45,270 nucleotides of DNA from Bacillota bacterium (GTDB lineage: Bacteria > Bacillota > Clostridia > Acetivibrionales > DSM-1351). The notes beneath the pieces are model-generated. The model was not told the origin of the DNA. It searched no databases and saw nothing but the letters and a program-made list of their open reading frames with translations. Shown here in pieces: positions 25,006 to 33,682 of this stretch. Every line of letters begins with the position of its first letter. Position 1 is the stretch's first letter. Where the stretch lies: the NCBI GenBank assembly GCA_023392075.1, contig JAEVZU010000162.1, forward strand, positions 1-45,270. The letters are read 5' to 3'. The translations under genes and the position numbers were made by a program.

Positions 25006-26325
25006 ATGTCTTTTAGAGATGATATAAAACAAAAAGTTTTGGTATTTGACGGTTCCATGGGCAGGATGCTTTTTGAAAACGGGCTTGGTGTCGGAACCTG
25101 TCCCGAGGAGTGGAATTTGACGCACCCCGGGATAATGAGGGAAATATACAAAGGGTATGTGGATGCAGGTTCGGATATTATCCAGACAAATACCTTCCAG
25201 TCCCATAGTATTAAATTGGAGGAATACGGACTTAAGGATAAGCACTATGAGATAAATTATCAGGCTGCCAAAATTGCGAAGGAGGTTGCCGGGGGAAAGT
25301 GTTATGTTGCCGCATCTATCGGCCCTCTGGGGAAATTATTGGAGCCGTTCGGTGATCTGACTTTTGAAAAGGCATATGACACCTTTAAAGATCAGATTAT
25401 TGCTGTTGCCGACGGCGGGGCGGATATTATCAGTCTTGAAACCTTTACGGATATAAGCGAATTAAGAATTGCACTGCTTGCAGCAAAGGAAAATTGTAGT
25501 CTTCCTGTCATATGTTCCGTTTCCTATGAACAGAACGGAAGAACTCTAATGGGTACAGAGCCCGGAATATGTGCCGCAATACTGCATTCCATGGGAGCCG
25601 ATTTGATCGGAACGAACTGTTCCTTCGGACCTGAGTATATGATCAGGATAGCGGAAAGTTATGGGAAAATAGGACTCCCCTTTAGTGTAAAGCCAAACGC
25701 CGGGTTGCCGGAAATTGTTGATGGCAAGCAGGTATTCAAGGAAACACCGGAAGGCTTTGCCGGGTTTGTGCCAGGGTTTTTGGAAAACGGTGCAAGACTT
25801 CTGGGCGGGTGCTGCGGTACCACTCCTCAGTATATAGCCGAGGTTGTAAAACTGGTCAGGGCCGCTGATGCTGAAAATAAAGACTATGCAAACATAAAGC
25901 CTGATGTTGACTATATCACCTCGGCTTCACAAAAGACAGCTTTTGCATCGATTGGTACCGCCGGGCTGGGGAGGATTGATGCAAGTAGAGATACGGCATT
26001 AAGGGATTCTTTGAAGGATGGGGATATTGGAGCTGTTACAGATGCTGCCATGGATCTGCTGGATGAAGAGAGTAATATTATAATAATAGACGCAGACCTG
26101 GAGGATTCAGAAGATTCTCTGCTTTTGGCAAAAGTCGTCAAGGAAGCTCAAACGTATCTGAAGCAGCCTTTTGTTTTAAAATCCAATAGTATAAAAGCAC
26201 TTGACGCCGCATTGAGGGTTTATAAGGGAAGAGCGGGATATATATCACAGGCGCCCGAAGCGGCTGAAATGTTCGGAAAATATGGTGCTGTTGATTGCGG
26301 AGGCTTTTTGATTAATGAAAAATAG
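25006..26325 (+). CDS. Homocysteine S-methyltransferase-family protein
   Basis: This 439-residue protein begins with a homocysteine-binding/methyltransferase barrel (about 8-285), as in the N-terminal module of MetH or BhmT. Zinc ligands are Cys205 in GTNCSFGP and Cys269/Cys270 in GGCCGTTP. A second part (about 305-435, DSLKDGDIGAVTDAAMDLLDEESNIIIIDADLEDSEDSLLLAKVVKEAQ) resembles the start of a pterin-binding domain but is much shorter than the MetH one and lacks its cobalamin module. It may be a corrinoid-linked methyltransferase subunit or a MetH-like half enzyme. GGAGGG precedes the ATG. Its 3' end overlaps the rhomboid gene by 11 bases. Confidence 0.88.
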   Translation: MSFRDDIKQKVLVFDGSMGRMLFENGLGVGTCPEEWNLTHPGIMREIYKGYVDAGSDIIQTNTFQSHSIKLEEYGLKDKHYEINYQAAKIAKEVAGGKCYVAASIGPLGKLLEPFGDLTFEKAYDTFKDQIIAVADGGADIISLETFTDISELRIALLAAKENCSLPVICSVSYEQNGRTLMGTEPGICAAILHSMGADLIGTNCSFGPEYMIRIAESYGKIGLPFSVKPNAGLPEIVDGKQVFKETPEGFAGFVPGFLENGARLLGGCCGTTPQYIAEVVKLVRAADAENKDYANIKPDVDYITSASQKTAFASIGTAGLGRIDASRDTALRDSLKDGDIGAVTDAAMDLLDEESNIIIIDADLEDSEDSLLLAKVVKEAQTYLKQPFVLKSNSIKALDAALRVYKGRAGYISQAPEAAEMFGKYGAVDCGGFLINEK

Positions 26326-27877
26326 TTTGATAACATCACTTGTAGGGTACCTGATTGAAAAGGAATATTTCAATTTGATAAGCCCGGAAACAGAGGAATT
26401 GGATTTCAGCAGTGGTACTACAAGCCTTATAAAGGACTTTCACGGTACTTCGGTTTTGCTGGAAATTATTGATGCAGACAGGATGGACAGCCTGCAAATA
26501 GCCATGTCCATGGAGCATGGAACTGCTCTTATCAATAATATCAACGGCCGGAATGCTACCATGTTCAAGCTGTTCCTATTTGAAAATCAACCGGATACTG
26601 AAAAGCTTGACATAATATCAAAGGGGCAGGCAGATATAACTTCAGAAAGGAAGTTCTTAAAGGCATTTTCGGTAAATGCCTCAGAAGGTACTGTTCAGAA
26701 GCATTTTAAAGTACCGGCCTTTGATGCGAATATTGTCAGGACGGTAAAAGGATTTTTTTCAAAAAAGCTTGATAAAAACGGAGTGACAGTTGAAGATATT
26801 CAAAAGCTTATTGAAAACAGGAAAAAAGATTTTGAGATACAGTTAAAGGTAAAAAAACCCTGGCTGACCTATGGGATAATAGTCATAAATATTGTTGTAT
26901 GGCTTATAATCAAACTTATATCCATAAGGAGCGGACAATCCTATTCCGATCTTCTGGTTCCTTTTGGAGCAAAAATCAATTCGTATATATTGCAGGGACA
27001 GTATTGGAGGTTTTTTACACCCATGTTTTTACACGCCGATGAAATCCATCTGGCTGTAAATTGCTACTCGTTGTTTATTGTCGGTTCACAGGTTGAGAAG
27101 CTTTTCGGACGGGGACGCTTTGCATTTATATACCTGTTTTCGGGTATACTCGGCAATATTGTGAGTCTTGCCTTTTCGATAAATGTTGCTGTAGGAGCAT
27201 CCGGAGCCATATTTGGCTTGATGGGTGCAATGCTGTTTTTTGCCTTAAAGCGCCCGTCACTTTTAAAAAGCAGCTTTGGGGCAAACCTGATCACTACTGT
27301 GGTCATAAACCTTGCCTATGGTTTTATGAACAGCCGGATAGATAATAATGCTCATTTGGGTGGGTTTGCAGGCGGTTTTTTGACTACCGGCATAGTATAT
27401 AATTCAAAGGAAGAAACCTTCAGGGACAGGCTTGTTAAAGTTGTGTCTCTTATAATGGCTGTGATTGTCACAATAGCAGCTACGCTGTACGGGTTTAACA
27501 ATCAGAACAGCAAAATCGTTCCAATACTGACAGAAATGCAGACTTTCGAGACACAGGAAAATTGGGCTCAGGCTGAAAAGCTGGGAGAGGATATAATGGA
27601 TTTAAGCCCCTCCAGCAAAAATATCCGTACAAGTGTGCTTTGGAGCATAACAAGAGCTGAAATAAATCAGCAAAAGTATCAGGAGGGAATGCCGCATGCA
27701 GAGCAGCTTGTGAAAATAAGCCCTGTTGACGGTCACTTCCTGCTGGGATTTATATATTTCAATACCGCTCAATATGACGCTGCCCGGGAACACCTTCAGA
27801 AGGCCAAGGAACTGGAGTCTCCATACATTGATACAATTAACCAGATGTTATCAAATATTGAATCATTGCAGAAGTAA
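26315..27877 (+). CDS. Rhomboid intramembrane protease with TPR tail
   Basis: This 520-residue protein has a soluble N-terminal region (about 1-180) of unknown fold. A six-plus-helix rhomboid domain follows (about 183-395), with catalytic Ser296 in GASGAIFG and His347 in NNAHLGGFAGG, and the oxyanion-type His245/Asn249 in HLAVNCYSL. A C-terminal tail (about 400-520) contains TPR-like helices (EEAR-type KLGEDIMDLSPSSKNIRTSV, YFNTAQYDAAREHLQKAKELE). This matches the GluP/YqgP architecture in Firmicutes. It overlaps the homocysteine methyltransferase by 11 bases and has GGAGG within that gene's end, so the two are translationally coupled. A functional reason for coupling is not obvious. Confidence 0.92.
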   Translation: MKNSLITSLVGYLIEKEYFNLISPETEELDFSSGTTSLIKDFHGTSVLLEIIDADRMDSLQIAMSMEHGTALINNINGRNATMFKLFLFENQPDTEKLDIISKGQADITSERKFLKAFSVNASEGTVQKHFKVPAFDANIVRTVKGFFSKKLDKNGVTVEDIQKLIENRKKDFEIQLKVKKPWLTYGIIVINIVVWLIIKLISIRSGQSYSDLLVPFGAKINSYILQGQYWRFFTPMFLHADEIHLAVNCYSLFIVGSQVEKLFGRGRFAFIYLFSGILGNIVSLAFSINVAVGASGAIFGLMGAMLFFALKRPSLLKSSFGANLITTVVINLAYGFMNSRIDNNAHLGGFAGGFLTTGIVYNSKEETFRDRLVKVVSLIMAVIVTIAATLYGFNNQNSKIVPILTEMQTFETQENWAQAEKLGEDIMDLSPSSKNIRTSVLWSITRAEINQQKYQEGMPHAEQLVKISPVDGHFLLGFIYFNTAQYDAAREHLQKAKELESPYIDTINQMLSNIESLQK

Positions 27878-27880
27878 AGT

Positions 27881-27930
27881 GGTTATCTCTAATCTCGGAT
27901 ATGACACACCGGGTTAGGGATAACCTTTTG
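27881..27930. terminator. Terminator between rhomboid and serpin genes
   Basis: GGTTATCTCTAA (27881-27892) pairs with TTAGGGATAACC (27914-27925) with one G-U pair, followed by TTTTG. The flanking genes converge. Confidence 0.7.
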
Positions 27931-27951
27931 TAATTCGGCCATTTTAAACTA

Positions 27952-29214
27952 TTATTTTTTGGGATGGGTCACAGTACCGATAAATAACGGAAGCTGTGTT
28001 TCGTTTTCTATAATAGTGAACAGGAACGGTCTGTCGAAGACAATACTTTTCGGTTCCTGCATAGCTGCTCCGCATGCCATTTCAACCTTGGTTGCCGCAC
28101 CTGCTTTTGTTCCTTTTTCATCAAACTGAATAAAGGATTTATGAAGTACATCAGCTATATAAATATTTTCTTCCATAGCAGATGCCATGTTTGTAAAATT
28201 TGCCCTGGAAGGGATGAAGCTGTCGGTTAACCCCATAGCTTTTAACGGTTCCACCATGCTTATGCTGTACTCATATTTAAATTTTGGTACAGAAATCCGT
28301 GCGTATTCCTCACGATAGCTGTTTATAAATTCTGAGAAGCTCTTATCATCCAGCGCATTGACATATTCATCCAGAGAAATATTTTCTTTTGGCAATATAC
28401 CGATGAAGCTGTATTTCCCTCCCTTATAAGGTTTGAGAAAGCCCTCTGCACTTTTGCCGCTCAAATATTTTTCCTGGGATTGCATATATAAAACTCCCAC
28501 CGAAGCGCCGCCGGATACCGAAAAAATTCCGTCATAAACATCATTGGATTTGTATATGCTGTCCCACTCGGCGTTAAAAAGGACTGTATTAAAAAGGTAC
28601 ATGATGGTATTCGGATTTATGGTTTCCACCATTTTATCAACCATACCGTCGGTATTCTTTTTAACCCAGTTGTTAATATCCTTGACGGTTTCTTTGGAAT
28701 TAAAGTCCGATTTATATATTTGGGCTTTGTAAAAGTCCACATTTTTTTGAATAAAAGAAGGCTTAACAGCTAAAGTTTTGTCGTTCCTGTACCAAATAGA
28801 ATTAGCAATGCGTATTTTATTAGTGTTGTCATTTTGAAGTATGGAAGCTAATGTATAGTTGAATTTATTTAATTGATCAATTGTAAGTTTGCCGCTGTTC
28901 CAAAGTTTTTGAAATTCTGAAAGAGTATTGCCGCCGGCCCCGTTGGCTGTCATTCCCAACGCCAGAGACACGGAAACAGGTGAAATAAGCGTGTTGGTAT
29001 TTTGTCTAACAGAATTTTTAAACAATGTGATTGAGAAATTTGTGTTTGATCTTAAAAAAGTTTCAGGGAGTTTTTCTGAGGATATGTTATTTGACTTAAC
29101 CATGCTTGAAAGGTCTTGTGCATTTATATCGGAATAATTCACTATAATAAGCGAAATGAGAATGATAATTGATAGTGATATTGGCAGTATAAATTTTTTG
29201 CAATGCTTTTTCAT
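27952..29214 (-). CDS. Secreted or membrane-anchored serpin
   Basis: This 420-residue protein has an N-terminal hydrophobic anchor or signal (about 8-26) and a complete serpin fold, a suicide inhibitor of serine or cysteine proteases. Motifs include NTLISPVSVSLALGMTANGAGGNTLSEF (strand and helix B), NTVLFNAEWDSIY, ISVPKFKYEYSISMVEPLKAMGLTDSF, and the hinge EKGTKAGAATKVEM. The hinge keeps small residues (GTKAGAAT), so it is probably inhibitory. The reactive loop (about residues 380-400, VEMACGAAMQEP) suggests a P1 among Met, Cys or Ala, favouring chymotrypsin- or elastase-like or cysteine proteases. There is no dockerin, unlike cellulosomal serpins. GGAGGT precedes the start. Confidence 0.93.
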   Translation of the reverse strand: MKKHCKKFILPISLSIIILISLIIVNYSDINAQDLSSMVKSNNISSEKLPETFLRSNTNFSITLFKNSVRQNTNTLISPVSVSLALGMTANGAGGNTLSEFQKLWNSGKLTIDQLNKFNYTLASILQNDNTNKIRIANSIWYRNDKTLAVKPSFIQKNVDFYKAQIYKSDFNSKETVKDINNWVKKNTDGMVDKMVETINPNTIMYLFNTVLFNAEWDSIYKSNDVYDGIFSVSGGASVGVLYMQSQEKYLSGKSAEGFLKPYKGGKYSFIGILPKENISLDEYVNALDDKSFSEFINSYREEYARISVPKFKYEYSISMVEPLKAMGLTDSFIPSRANFTNMASAMEENIYIADVLHKSFIQFDEKGTKAGAATKVEMACGAAMQEPKSIVFDRPFLFTIIENETQLPLFIGTVTHPKK

Positions 29215-29458
29215 GATATTTTACCTCCAAATTTTATTATTTTGCTATAAATATATTGACGTTACTGTTTGTAAATAAGTTCTATTATTTTTCCAATTAT
29301 TATGATTATCATAGTAATTTATAAAAGAATTTATGGGAAATATTTCCAATGGGCGTAGTAGCTATAATATTTATTATATAATGTAGGTGGAAGCTTGGAC
29401 TGGTTTTAAAGACATCCATTTGGGTAAAAACACAAAAAGTTAATAAGGAGGTTTTGTT

Positions 29459-30172
29459 ATGAAGAAATTTGTTAGCTTAGTATTGATTCTGTTTCTACTG
29501 GCCTCTTCAATCCCGTGTTTTGCGCAAGAAGTTGACTCAACAAATGTTCAGCTGGCGGCGGTGGAACCTCCCACCACACTATTCAGTTTTGCTTCGGACA
29601 CCTTTCACAATGGGCCTACTTTCACAGGTTTTGGCGGTACAAATACTTTCAGCAGCAAAGCTGAAGTAGACCTGATGGTAGACTTGAACAATGATAATTA
29701 TGGAGGTACGGTAACATTTTTATCAATTCTTAACTTAAAGGCCGAAGTCTATAATTATCAGGTATTCTCTATCGGTCCACAATACCTGCATGTATGGAAG
29801 GTCTATTCCGAAATGACATTTACTCATGTGAACCCAAGTGTAAATGCGGGAATCCTGGGCATTGGCTTTAAAGAGGGTGTATTGACAAGCTGGTCGCCAA
29901 GTCCTTACACTCTGGGAGAGACCATGACTCTCCAAGATTCTCAAAGTGCGGATCCCAGCATTTATATGAATTCACTCCCTCTGCTTAAGGGAATTGGAGC
30001 TCCTCAGGAGTATCTGTCAAATTCCAAGGATTTGGCATTTACATTTACAAATGTCCGCTCCATCGCAGATAACGGTAATGTGAATAATCTGGTTAATATA
30101 ACCAAAGAAGGAATGTTCAAGGATGATTGGAAGGCTGAAGGCAGCTTTTCAGCATCAGCCGCACTAAAGTAG
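29459..30172 (+). CDS. Secreted protein of unknown function
   Basis: This 237-residue protein has a strong ribosome binding site (AAGGAGG) and a clear signal peptide (MKKFVSLVLILFLLASSIPCFAQ, cleavage near residue 22-23). The mature chain is rich in aromatic, Ser/Thr and Gly residues (TFHNGPTFTGFGGTNTFSSKAEVDLMVDLNNDN, FSIGPQYLHVWKVYSEMTFTHVNPSVNAGILGIGF), reading as an all-beta fold. It has no dockerin, SLH or sortase motif, and I do not recognise a family. It faces away from the serpin gene across 244 bases of AT-rich DNA. The pairing with a serpin is suggestive only. Confidence 0.75.
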   Translation: MKKFVSLVLILFLLASSIPCFAQEVDSTNVQLAAVEPPTTLFSFASDTFHNGPTFTGFGGTNTFSSKAEVDLMVDLNNDNYGGTVTFLSILNLKAEVYNYQVFSIGPQYLHVWKVYSEMTFTHVNPSVNAGILGIGFKEGVLTSWSPSPYTLGETMTLQDSQSADPSIYMNSLPLLKGIGAPQEYLSNSKDLAFTFTNVRSIADNGNVNNLVNITKEGMFKDDWKAEGSFSASAALK

Positions 30173-30313
30173 TAATTGATAAGCAGCTGTTCGTGTATAA
30201 GCTTTTAAAGCTTAATTAGTTATAGCTTCCTACCGTAAATGGATGTAAAATGTTAATTCATTGAACTTCCCGTGCATTCTTCAATTAAATATTCATACAG
30301 ATTTTAAAATAAC

Positions 30314-30350
30314 TACCTGCCTCTGGTAAAACAGAAGCAGGTTTTCTATT
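30314..30350 (+). terminator. Terminator of the secreted protein gene
   Basis: ACCTGCCTCTG pairs with CAGAAGCAGGT (one bulge) and is followed by TTTTCT. Confidence 0.75.
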
Positions 30351-30375
30351 GTCTTTTTGTTCCTATCCCTTTTAT

Positions 30376-30455
30376 AATATGTTTCATAATCATAAAACAT
30401 ATTGATTGATAAAAATCGAATATTAAGTTAGAATAATATAAAATGATATATTCGA
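30376..30455 (+). promoter_or_regulatory. Two inverted repeats in the MFS promoter region
   Basis: AATATGTTT (30376-30384) with AAACATATT (30395-30403), and TCGAATAT (30416-30423) with ATATTCGA (30448-30455). The second pair flanks the likely promoter (AATATAAAATGATA). Either could be an operator for the downstream ArsR-type regulator, although neither matches that gene's own palindrome. Confidence 0.4.
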
Positions 30456-30483
30456 TATTGATAAAATGAGGAGTGGAAAAGCA

Positions 30484-31752
30484 ATGGAAGATGTAAATAG
30501 CAACATTGCAGTAAATAATAAAACTGGCTATAAGATAGTGTTAAAGCAAAAAGAATATATGAAGCTGATTATGGCAAATGTCATAAACAGATTTGGAGAT
30601 TCTTTAGATGCCATTGCTTTTACGTGGCTGGTATTTTCTTTAACTAACAGTGCCGGATGGTCAGCGGTGATATATGGTGTGAACAAAGTTCCTACAATTT
30701 TTCTGCAGCCATTTGCCGGTGCTATGGTCGAAGGCCGGAACAAAAAATTTATTATGGTGTTTACTGATATTATACGGGGAATATGCGTAAGTTTTGTTGC
30801 AATAATGTTCATACTTGATATGCTGAACCCATGGATGCTTCTGGTAACAACAATTGTTATTTCAAGTGCGGAAGCCTTCAGAGGTCCTGCCAGCATAGCA
30901 ATCCTTCCAAAGATACTCGATAAAGCCTTCTACGATTTCGGTATGTCATTGAATTCTACCTTAACCAATATAGTTGAACTTATTGGTCTGGCATCAGCAG
31001 GAGCAATAATAGGTTTTTGGGGTACACACACGGCAATATTTATTGATGCTGTTACTTTTTGGGGATCAGCAATAATAATTTTATTTATTCATACAGGAGA
31101 AGAGAAAAGAGAAAAAGTAAAACTAAATATAAGAGATTGTCTGGATACTTTAAAAGGAGGATTGAATTATCTAAAAACGAAAAGGGTAATAGTAAATTTT
31201 GTATTGCTGGCAATGATTGCAAACGCAATTCTTGTTCCCATGAATTCCTTAATAGCTCCATTGGTCAAGGATGTCTTGAAACAAGGGGAATATATGCTGT
31301 CAATAATCTCTTTTACATTGATGATCGGTATGGTATTAGGCTCAGCTGTTTATCCATATGCTGCCAAAGTTCTAAAAATACGAATGGTGGTATTTTTAGC
31401 AGGTATTACAATGAGCTTGTATTATTTGGTGTTTGTAATATGTGGTTATATCAGCGATAAGGAAACACTTATATACGTAATTTGCGCATTATCCTCTTTA
31501 ATAACCGGAATCGCATCAGCCCTAATAATAGCTGTTTTGAATGTTCAATTTATAAAACAGGTAGAAACCGAGTACCTGGCCAGAGTCGGCGCCATTATGA
31601 GTGCAGGCTGTGTAGGCGCTATGCCGGTGGTATCATTTGCAGTAAGTGCATTGATAGAATTAATATCAATATCGAAGATATTTCTGGTTGTCAGCGGAAT
31701 AGGAATGGTTTTTTTCCTTTTAATATTTATAGCGAAAGTAAGGTTTGAGTAG
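30484..31752 (+). CDS. MFS transporter (probable exporter)
   Basis: The protein is 422 residues from the ATG at 30484, which sits behind GAGGAG (30468-30473); the upstream ATG at 30466 lies in that site. There are twelve hydrophobic helices in two halves, with the MFS loop FAGAMVEGRNKKFIMVFTDIIRG (helix 2-3) and a central charged loop HTGEEKREKVKLN at about 200. The sequence resembles the macrolide/enterobactin exporter group (MefA/EntS-like). The substrate is unknown. The gene is followed at once by a terminator and then by an ArsR-type regulator gene that may control it. Confidence 0.88.
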   Translation: MEDVNSNIAVNNKTGYKIVLKQKEYMKLIMANVINRFGDSLDAIAFTWLVFSLTNSAGWSAVIYGVNKVPTIFLQPFAGAMVEGRNKKFIMVFTDIIRGICVSFVAIMFILDMLNPWMLLVTTIVISSAEAFRGPASIAILPKILDKAFYDFGMSLNSTLTNIVELIGLASAGAIIGFWGTHTAIFIDAVTFWGSAIIILFIHTGEEKREKVKLNIRDCLDTLKGGLNYLKTKRVIVNFVLLAMIANAILVPMNSLIAPLVKDVLKQGEYMLSIISFTLMIGMVLGSAVYPYAAKVLKIRMVVFLAGITMSLYYLVFVICGYISDKETLIYVICALSSLITGIASALIIAVLNVQFIKQVETEYLARVGAIMSAGCVGAMPVVSFAVSALIELISISKIFLVVSGIGMVFFLLIFIAKVRFE

Positions 31753-31784
31753 CAGGTAAATCTATACATTTACCTGTTGTTTTT
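31753..31784 (+). terminator. Terminator overlapping the MFS gene end
   Basis: CAGGTAAAT-CTATAC-ATTTACCTG followed by TTGTTTTT begins one base after the stop codon. Confidence 0.8.
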
Positions 31785-31807
31785 AATGAATTGCTGCTAT
31801 TATAATT

Positions 31808-31821
31808 AAATAACGTTATTT
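31808..31821. promoter_or_regulatory. 14-bp perfect palindrome, likely operator
   Basis: AAATAACGTTATTT is its own complement and lies 20 bases before the ATG of the regulator gene, consistent with autoregulation by a dimeric winged-helix protein. Confidence 0.5.
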
Positions 31822-31841
31822 GTTATACGGAGGTGCATAAG

Positions 31842-32939
31842 ATGCAGATTACAGTTAGTAAGGAAATAAATTATGTTGAAGAGGCAAATTCCATTTTGGT
31901 CAATTATATAAACTCTCATTCATACGAAAAAATGAAGCAGGATGGAATAAAAATTATTTCATACGGCAGCGAGCTGTATAATAAACGGTTTCAGAATATT
32001 AGTAAAATATACAACTACGTCATTGAAAATATGAGATTTGAGAAAAGCCGGCTGGAATATTTTTTTAAAGAAATAGCAAATTCCGGCTGGAGTCTTTCAA
32101 ATTACTTTTTCCCTATGTATACCGAAGTTCAGTACAACTCGTTAAATGAATACAAGACAGCGGCCCATACCAAGAGTAAGGAAGATATTGCCAGGGATTT
32201 TGATTATATAATATCCCAGCATTATACCTTTGGTAAAAGTGATGATGAAAAAAAAGATTATTCATTGGAAACTATGATACGATTAATGGAAAATGGGGAT
32301 TTTCCAGCCGATGATAAATGGAAGATTATCCAGGCTTATCTTGATTATGATAAACAGCTTGATGAGTTAAGCAGCATTTTTAACAGAGCTATTCAGCTTT
32401 TAAAGGAATGCGATGATGAAATAAAAGTCCTGGAGAAGGAATTTTATGATTATTGGCTGGATTATACCAATAATCATAATTTCCTTCAGGAACTTCAGAA
32501 ACGTGCAAATGCCAACTGGAAATACAGTGAGTTGGGTAATGTTATCATTCCTTCAATATTCCTTCCGCTCTCCATAACCATAAGCTTTAATGATGATGAT
32601 AAAAAAAAGGATGTTATACACATAGGTATTGTTCTGGATTCAAATCTGAATTTCAGACCAACTAATGTCAGTGCCGAGGATCTGAATAATACCCTGAAAT
32701 TATTGAGTGACAGGAGCAAGTTTGAAATACTCAGGTATATAAAGGATAAGCCGGCTTATGGTTTTGAAATTGCCAATGAGCTTAATCTGTCCACCTCAAC
32801 AATTTCATACCATATGAATGGCTTGATACAAGCAGGACTTATCAAGCTTGAAAAGGACGCTAATAAAATTTATTACAGTATTAATAAAACAGCCGTAAAA
32901 ACCCTTTTGGAGGATATCGAGCATATGCTGCTTCAGTAG
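31842..32939 (+). CDS. ArsR-type winged-helix regulator with long N-terminal domain
   Basis: The protein is 365 residues from the ATG at 31842, placed by GGAGGT at 31829. The DNA-binding domain is at the C-terminus (about 278-360): LKLLSDRSKFEILRYIKDKPAYGFEIANELNLSTSTISYHMNGLIQAGLIKLEKDANKIYYSIN, a standard ArsR winged helix. The preceding 270 residues are acidic and helical (many Glu/Asp/Lys heptads, FEKSRLEYFFKEIA, ELSSIFNRAIQLLKECDDEIKVLEKEFYDY) and belong to the DUF5937-like group seen with small MFS genes. The metal-binding Cys motif of classical ArsR is absent. It probably senses a small ligand. Its neighbour, the MFS gene, is the natural target. Confidence 0.85.
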   Translation: MQITVSKEINYVEEANSILVNYINSHSYEKMKQDGIKIISYGSELYNKRFQNISKIYNYVIENMRFEKSRLEYFFKEIANSGWSLSNYFFPMYTEVQYNSLNEYKTAAHTKSKEDIARDFDYIISQHYTFGKSDDEKKDYSLETMIRLMENGDFPADDKWKIIQAYLDYDKQLDELSSIFNRAIQLLKECDDEIKVLEKEFYDYWLDYTNNHNFLQELQKRANANWKYSELGNVIIPSIFLPLSITISFNDDDKKKDVIHIGIVLDSNLNFRPTNVSAEDLNNTLKLLSDRSKFEILRYIKDKPAYGFEIANELNLSTSTISYHMNGLIQAGLIKLEKDANKIYYSINKTAVKTLLEDIEHMLLQ

Positions 32940-33010
32940 TCTGTAACGCCCGCTGATCCGGAAAAATATTTCTCGCAGGGAGGCGGCGGATGTTTTAGAT
33001 GTTACAGACT
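32938..33010. terminator. Stem-loop between convergent genes
   Basis: AGTCTGTAAC (32938-32947) and GTTACAGACT (33001-33010) are perfect complements around a GC-rich 53-base centre. No T run follows, so it is either a bidirectional terminator of weak type or a repeat element. Confidence 0.45.
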
Positions 33011-33015
33011 GCCGG

Positions 33016-33591
33016 CTATTCCTTTATCATCCCGGCAAAGTACCTGTGAAAGCTCAAGTCGGCTGTCAGTTCGGGATGGAAGGACGTTGCCAGCATATGT
33101 CCCTGGCGGCAGGCAACAATGCGTTCATCCAGCTTTAATAAAATTTCAACCTGCGGGGAAATGTCCTCCACATACGGTGCCCGGATGAATACCAGCGGTA
33201 TTTTGTCGGATGACAGCCCGGGTAGGTCAACACTGGCGGTAAAGCTCTCCAGCTGCCTCCCGTAGGCGTTTCTTACAACTTCTATATCCATTACCTCAAG
33301 GTGTCTTCTCTCATCATTGGTTATTTTTTTTGCCAGAATTATCATGCCGGCACAGGTACCCCAGACCGGCATTCCGTTTTCTATGCGGTCTTTGAGCGGA
33401 CCGGTAAGCTCAAAATCGGCCAGCAGCCTGCCGATAGCTGTGCTTTCGCCTCCGGGAATAATCAATCCGTCAATGTATTCAATATCACTTTTATATTTCA
33501 CAATTACAGGTTCTACATTTTCTATCCGGCCCAGCATGTCAAGATGTTCCTGAACCGCACCCTGCAGGCCCAATACTCCTATTTTTTTCAT
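33016..33591 (-). CDS. pdxT: PLP synthase glutaminase subunit PdxT
   Basis: The protein is 191 residues from the ATG at 33591 (AAAGGA upstream); a longer frame to 33702 overlaps the end of pdxS and gives a non-family N-terminus. It is a class I glutamine amidotransferase that feeds ammonia to PdxS for pyridoxal 5'-phosphate synthesis. Motifs are IGVLGLQGAVQEH, GGEST (48-52), catalytic Cys80 in WGTCAGM and HPE in SFHPELTAD. The pair forms a 12+12 complex. It follows pdxS by 91 bases on the same strand and is part of one operon. Confidence 0.95.
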   Translation of the reverse strand: MKKIGVLGLQGAVQEHLDMLGRIENVEPVIVKYKSDIEYIDGLIIPGGESTAIGRLLADFELTGPLKDRIENGMPVWGTCAGMIILAKKITNDERRHLEVMDIEVVRNAYGRQLESFTASVDLPGLSSDKIPLVFIRAPYVEDISPQVEILLKLDERIVACRQGHMLATSFHPELTADLSFHRYFAGMIKE

Positions 33592-33682
33592 AAAAATTTC
33601 CTTTCGTGAGCAACATATAAACATACAAATGGAAAAAGAAAAAGTGTAAAATGAAAGAAATTTAATTTTACAATCTTCCTTT

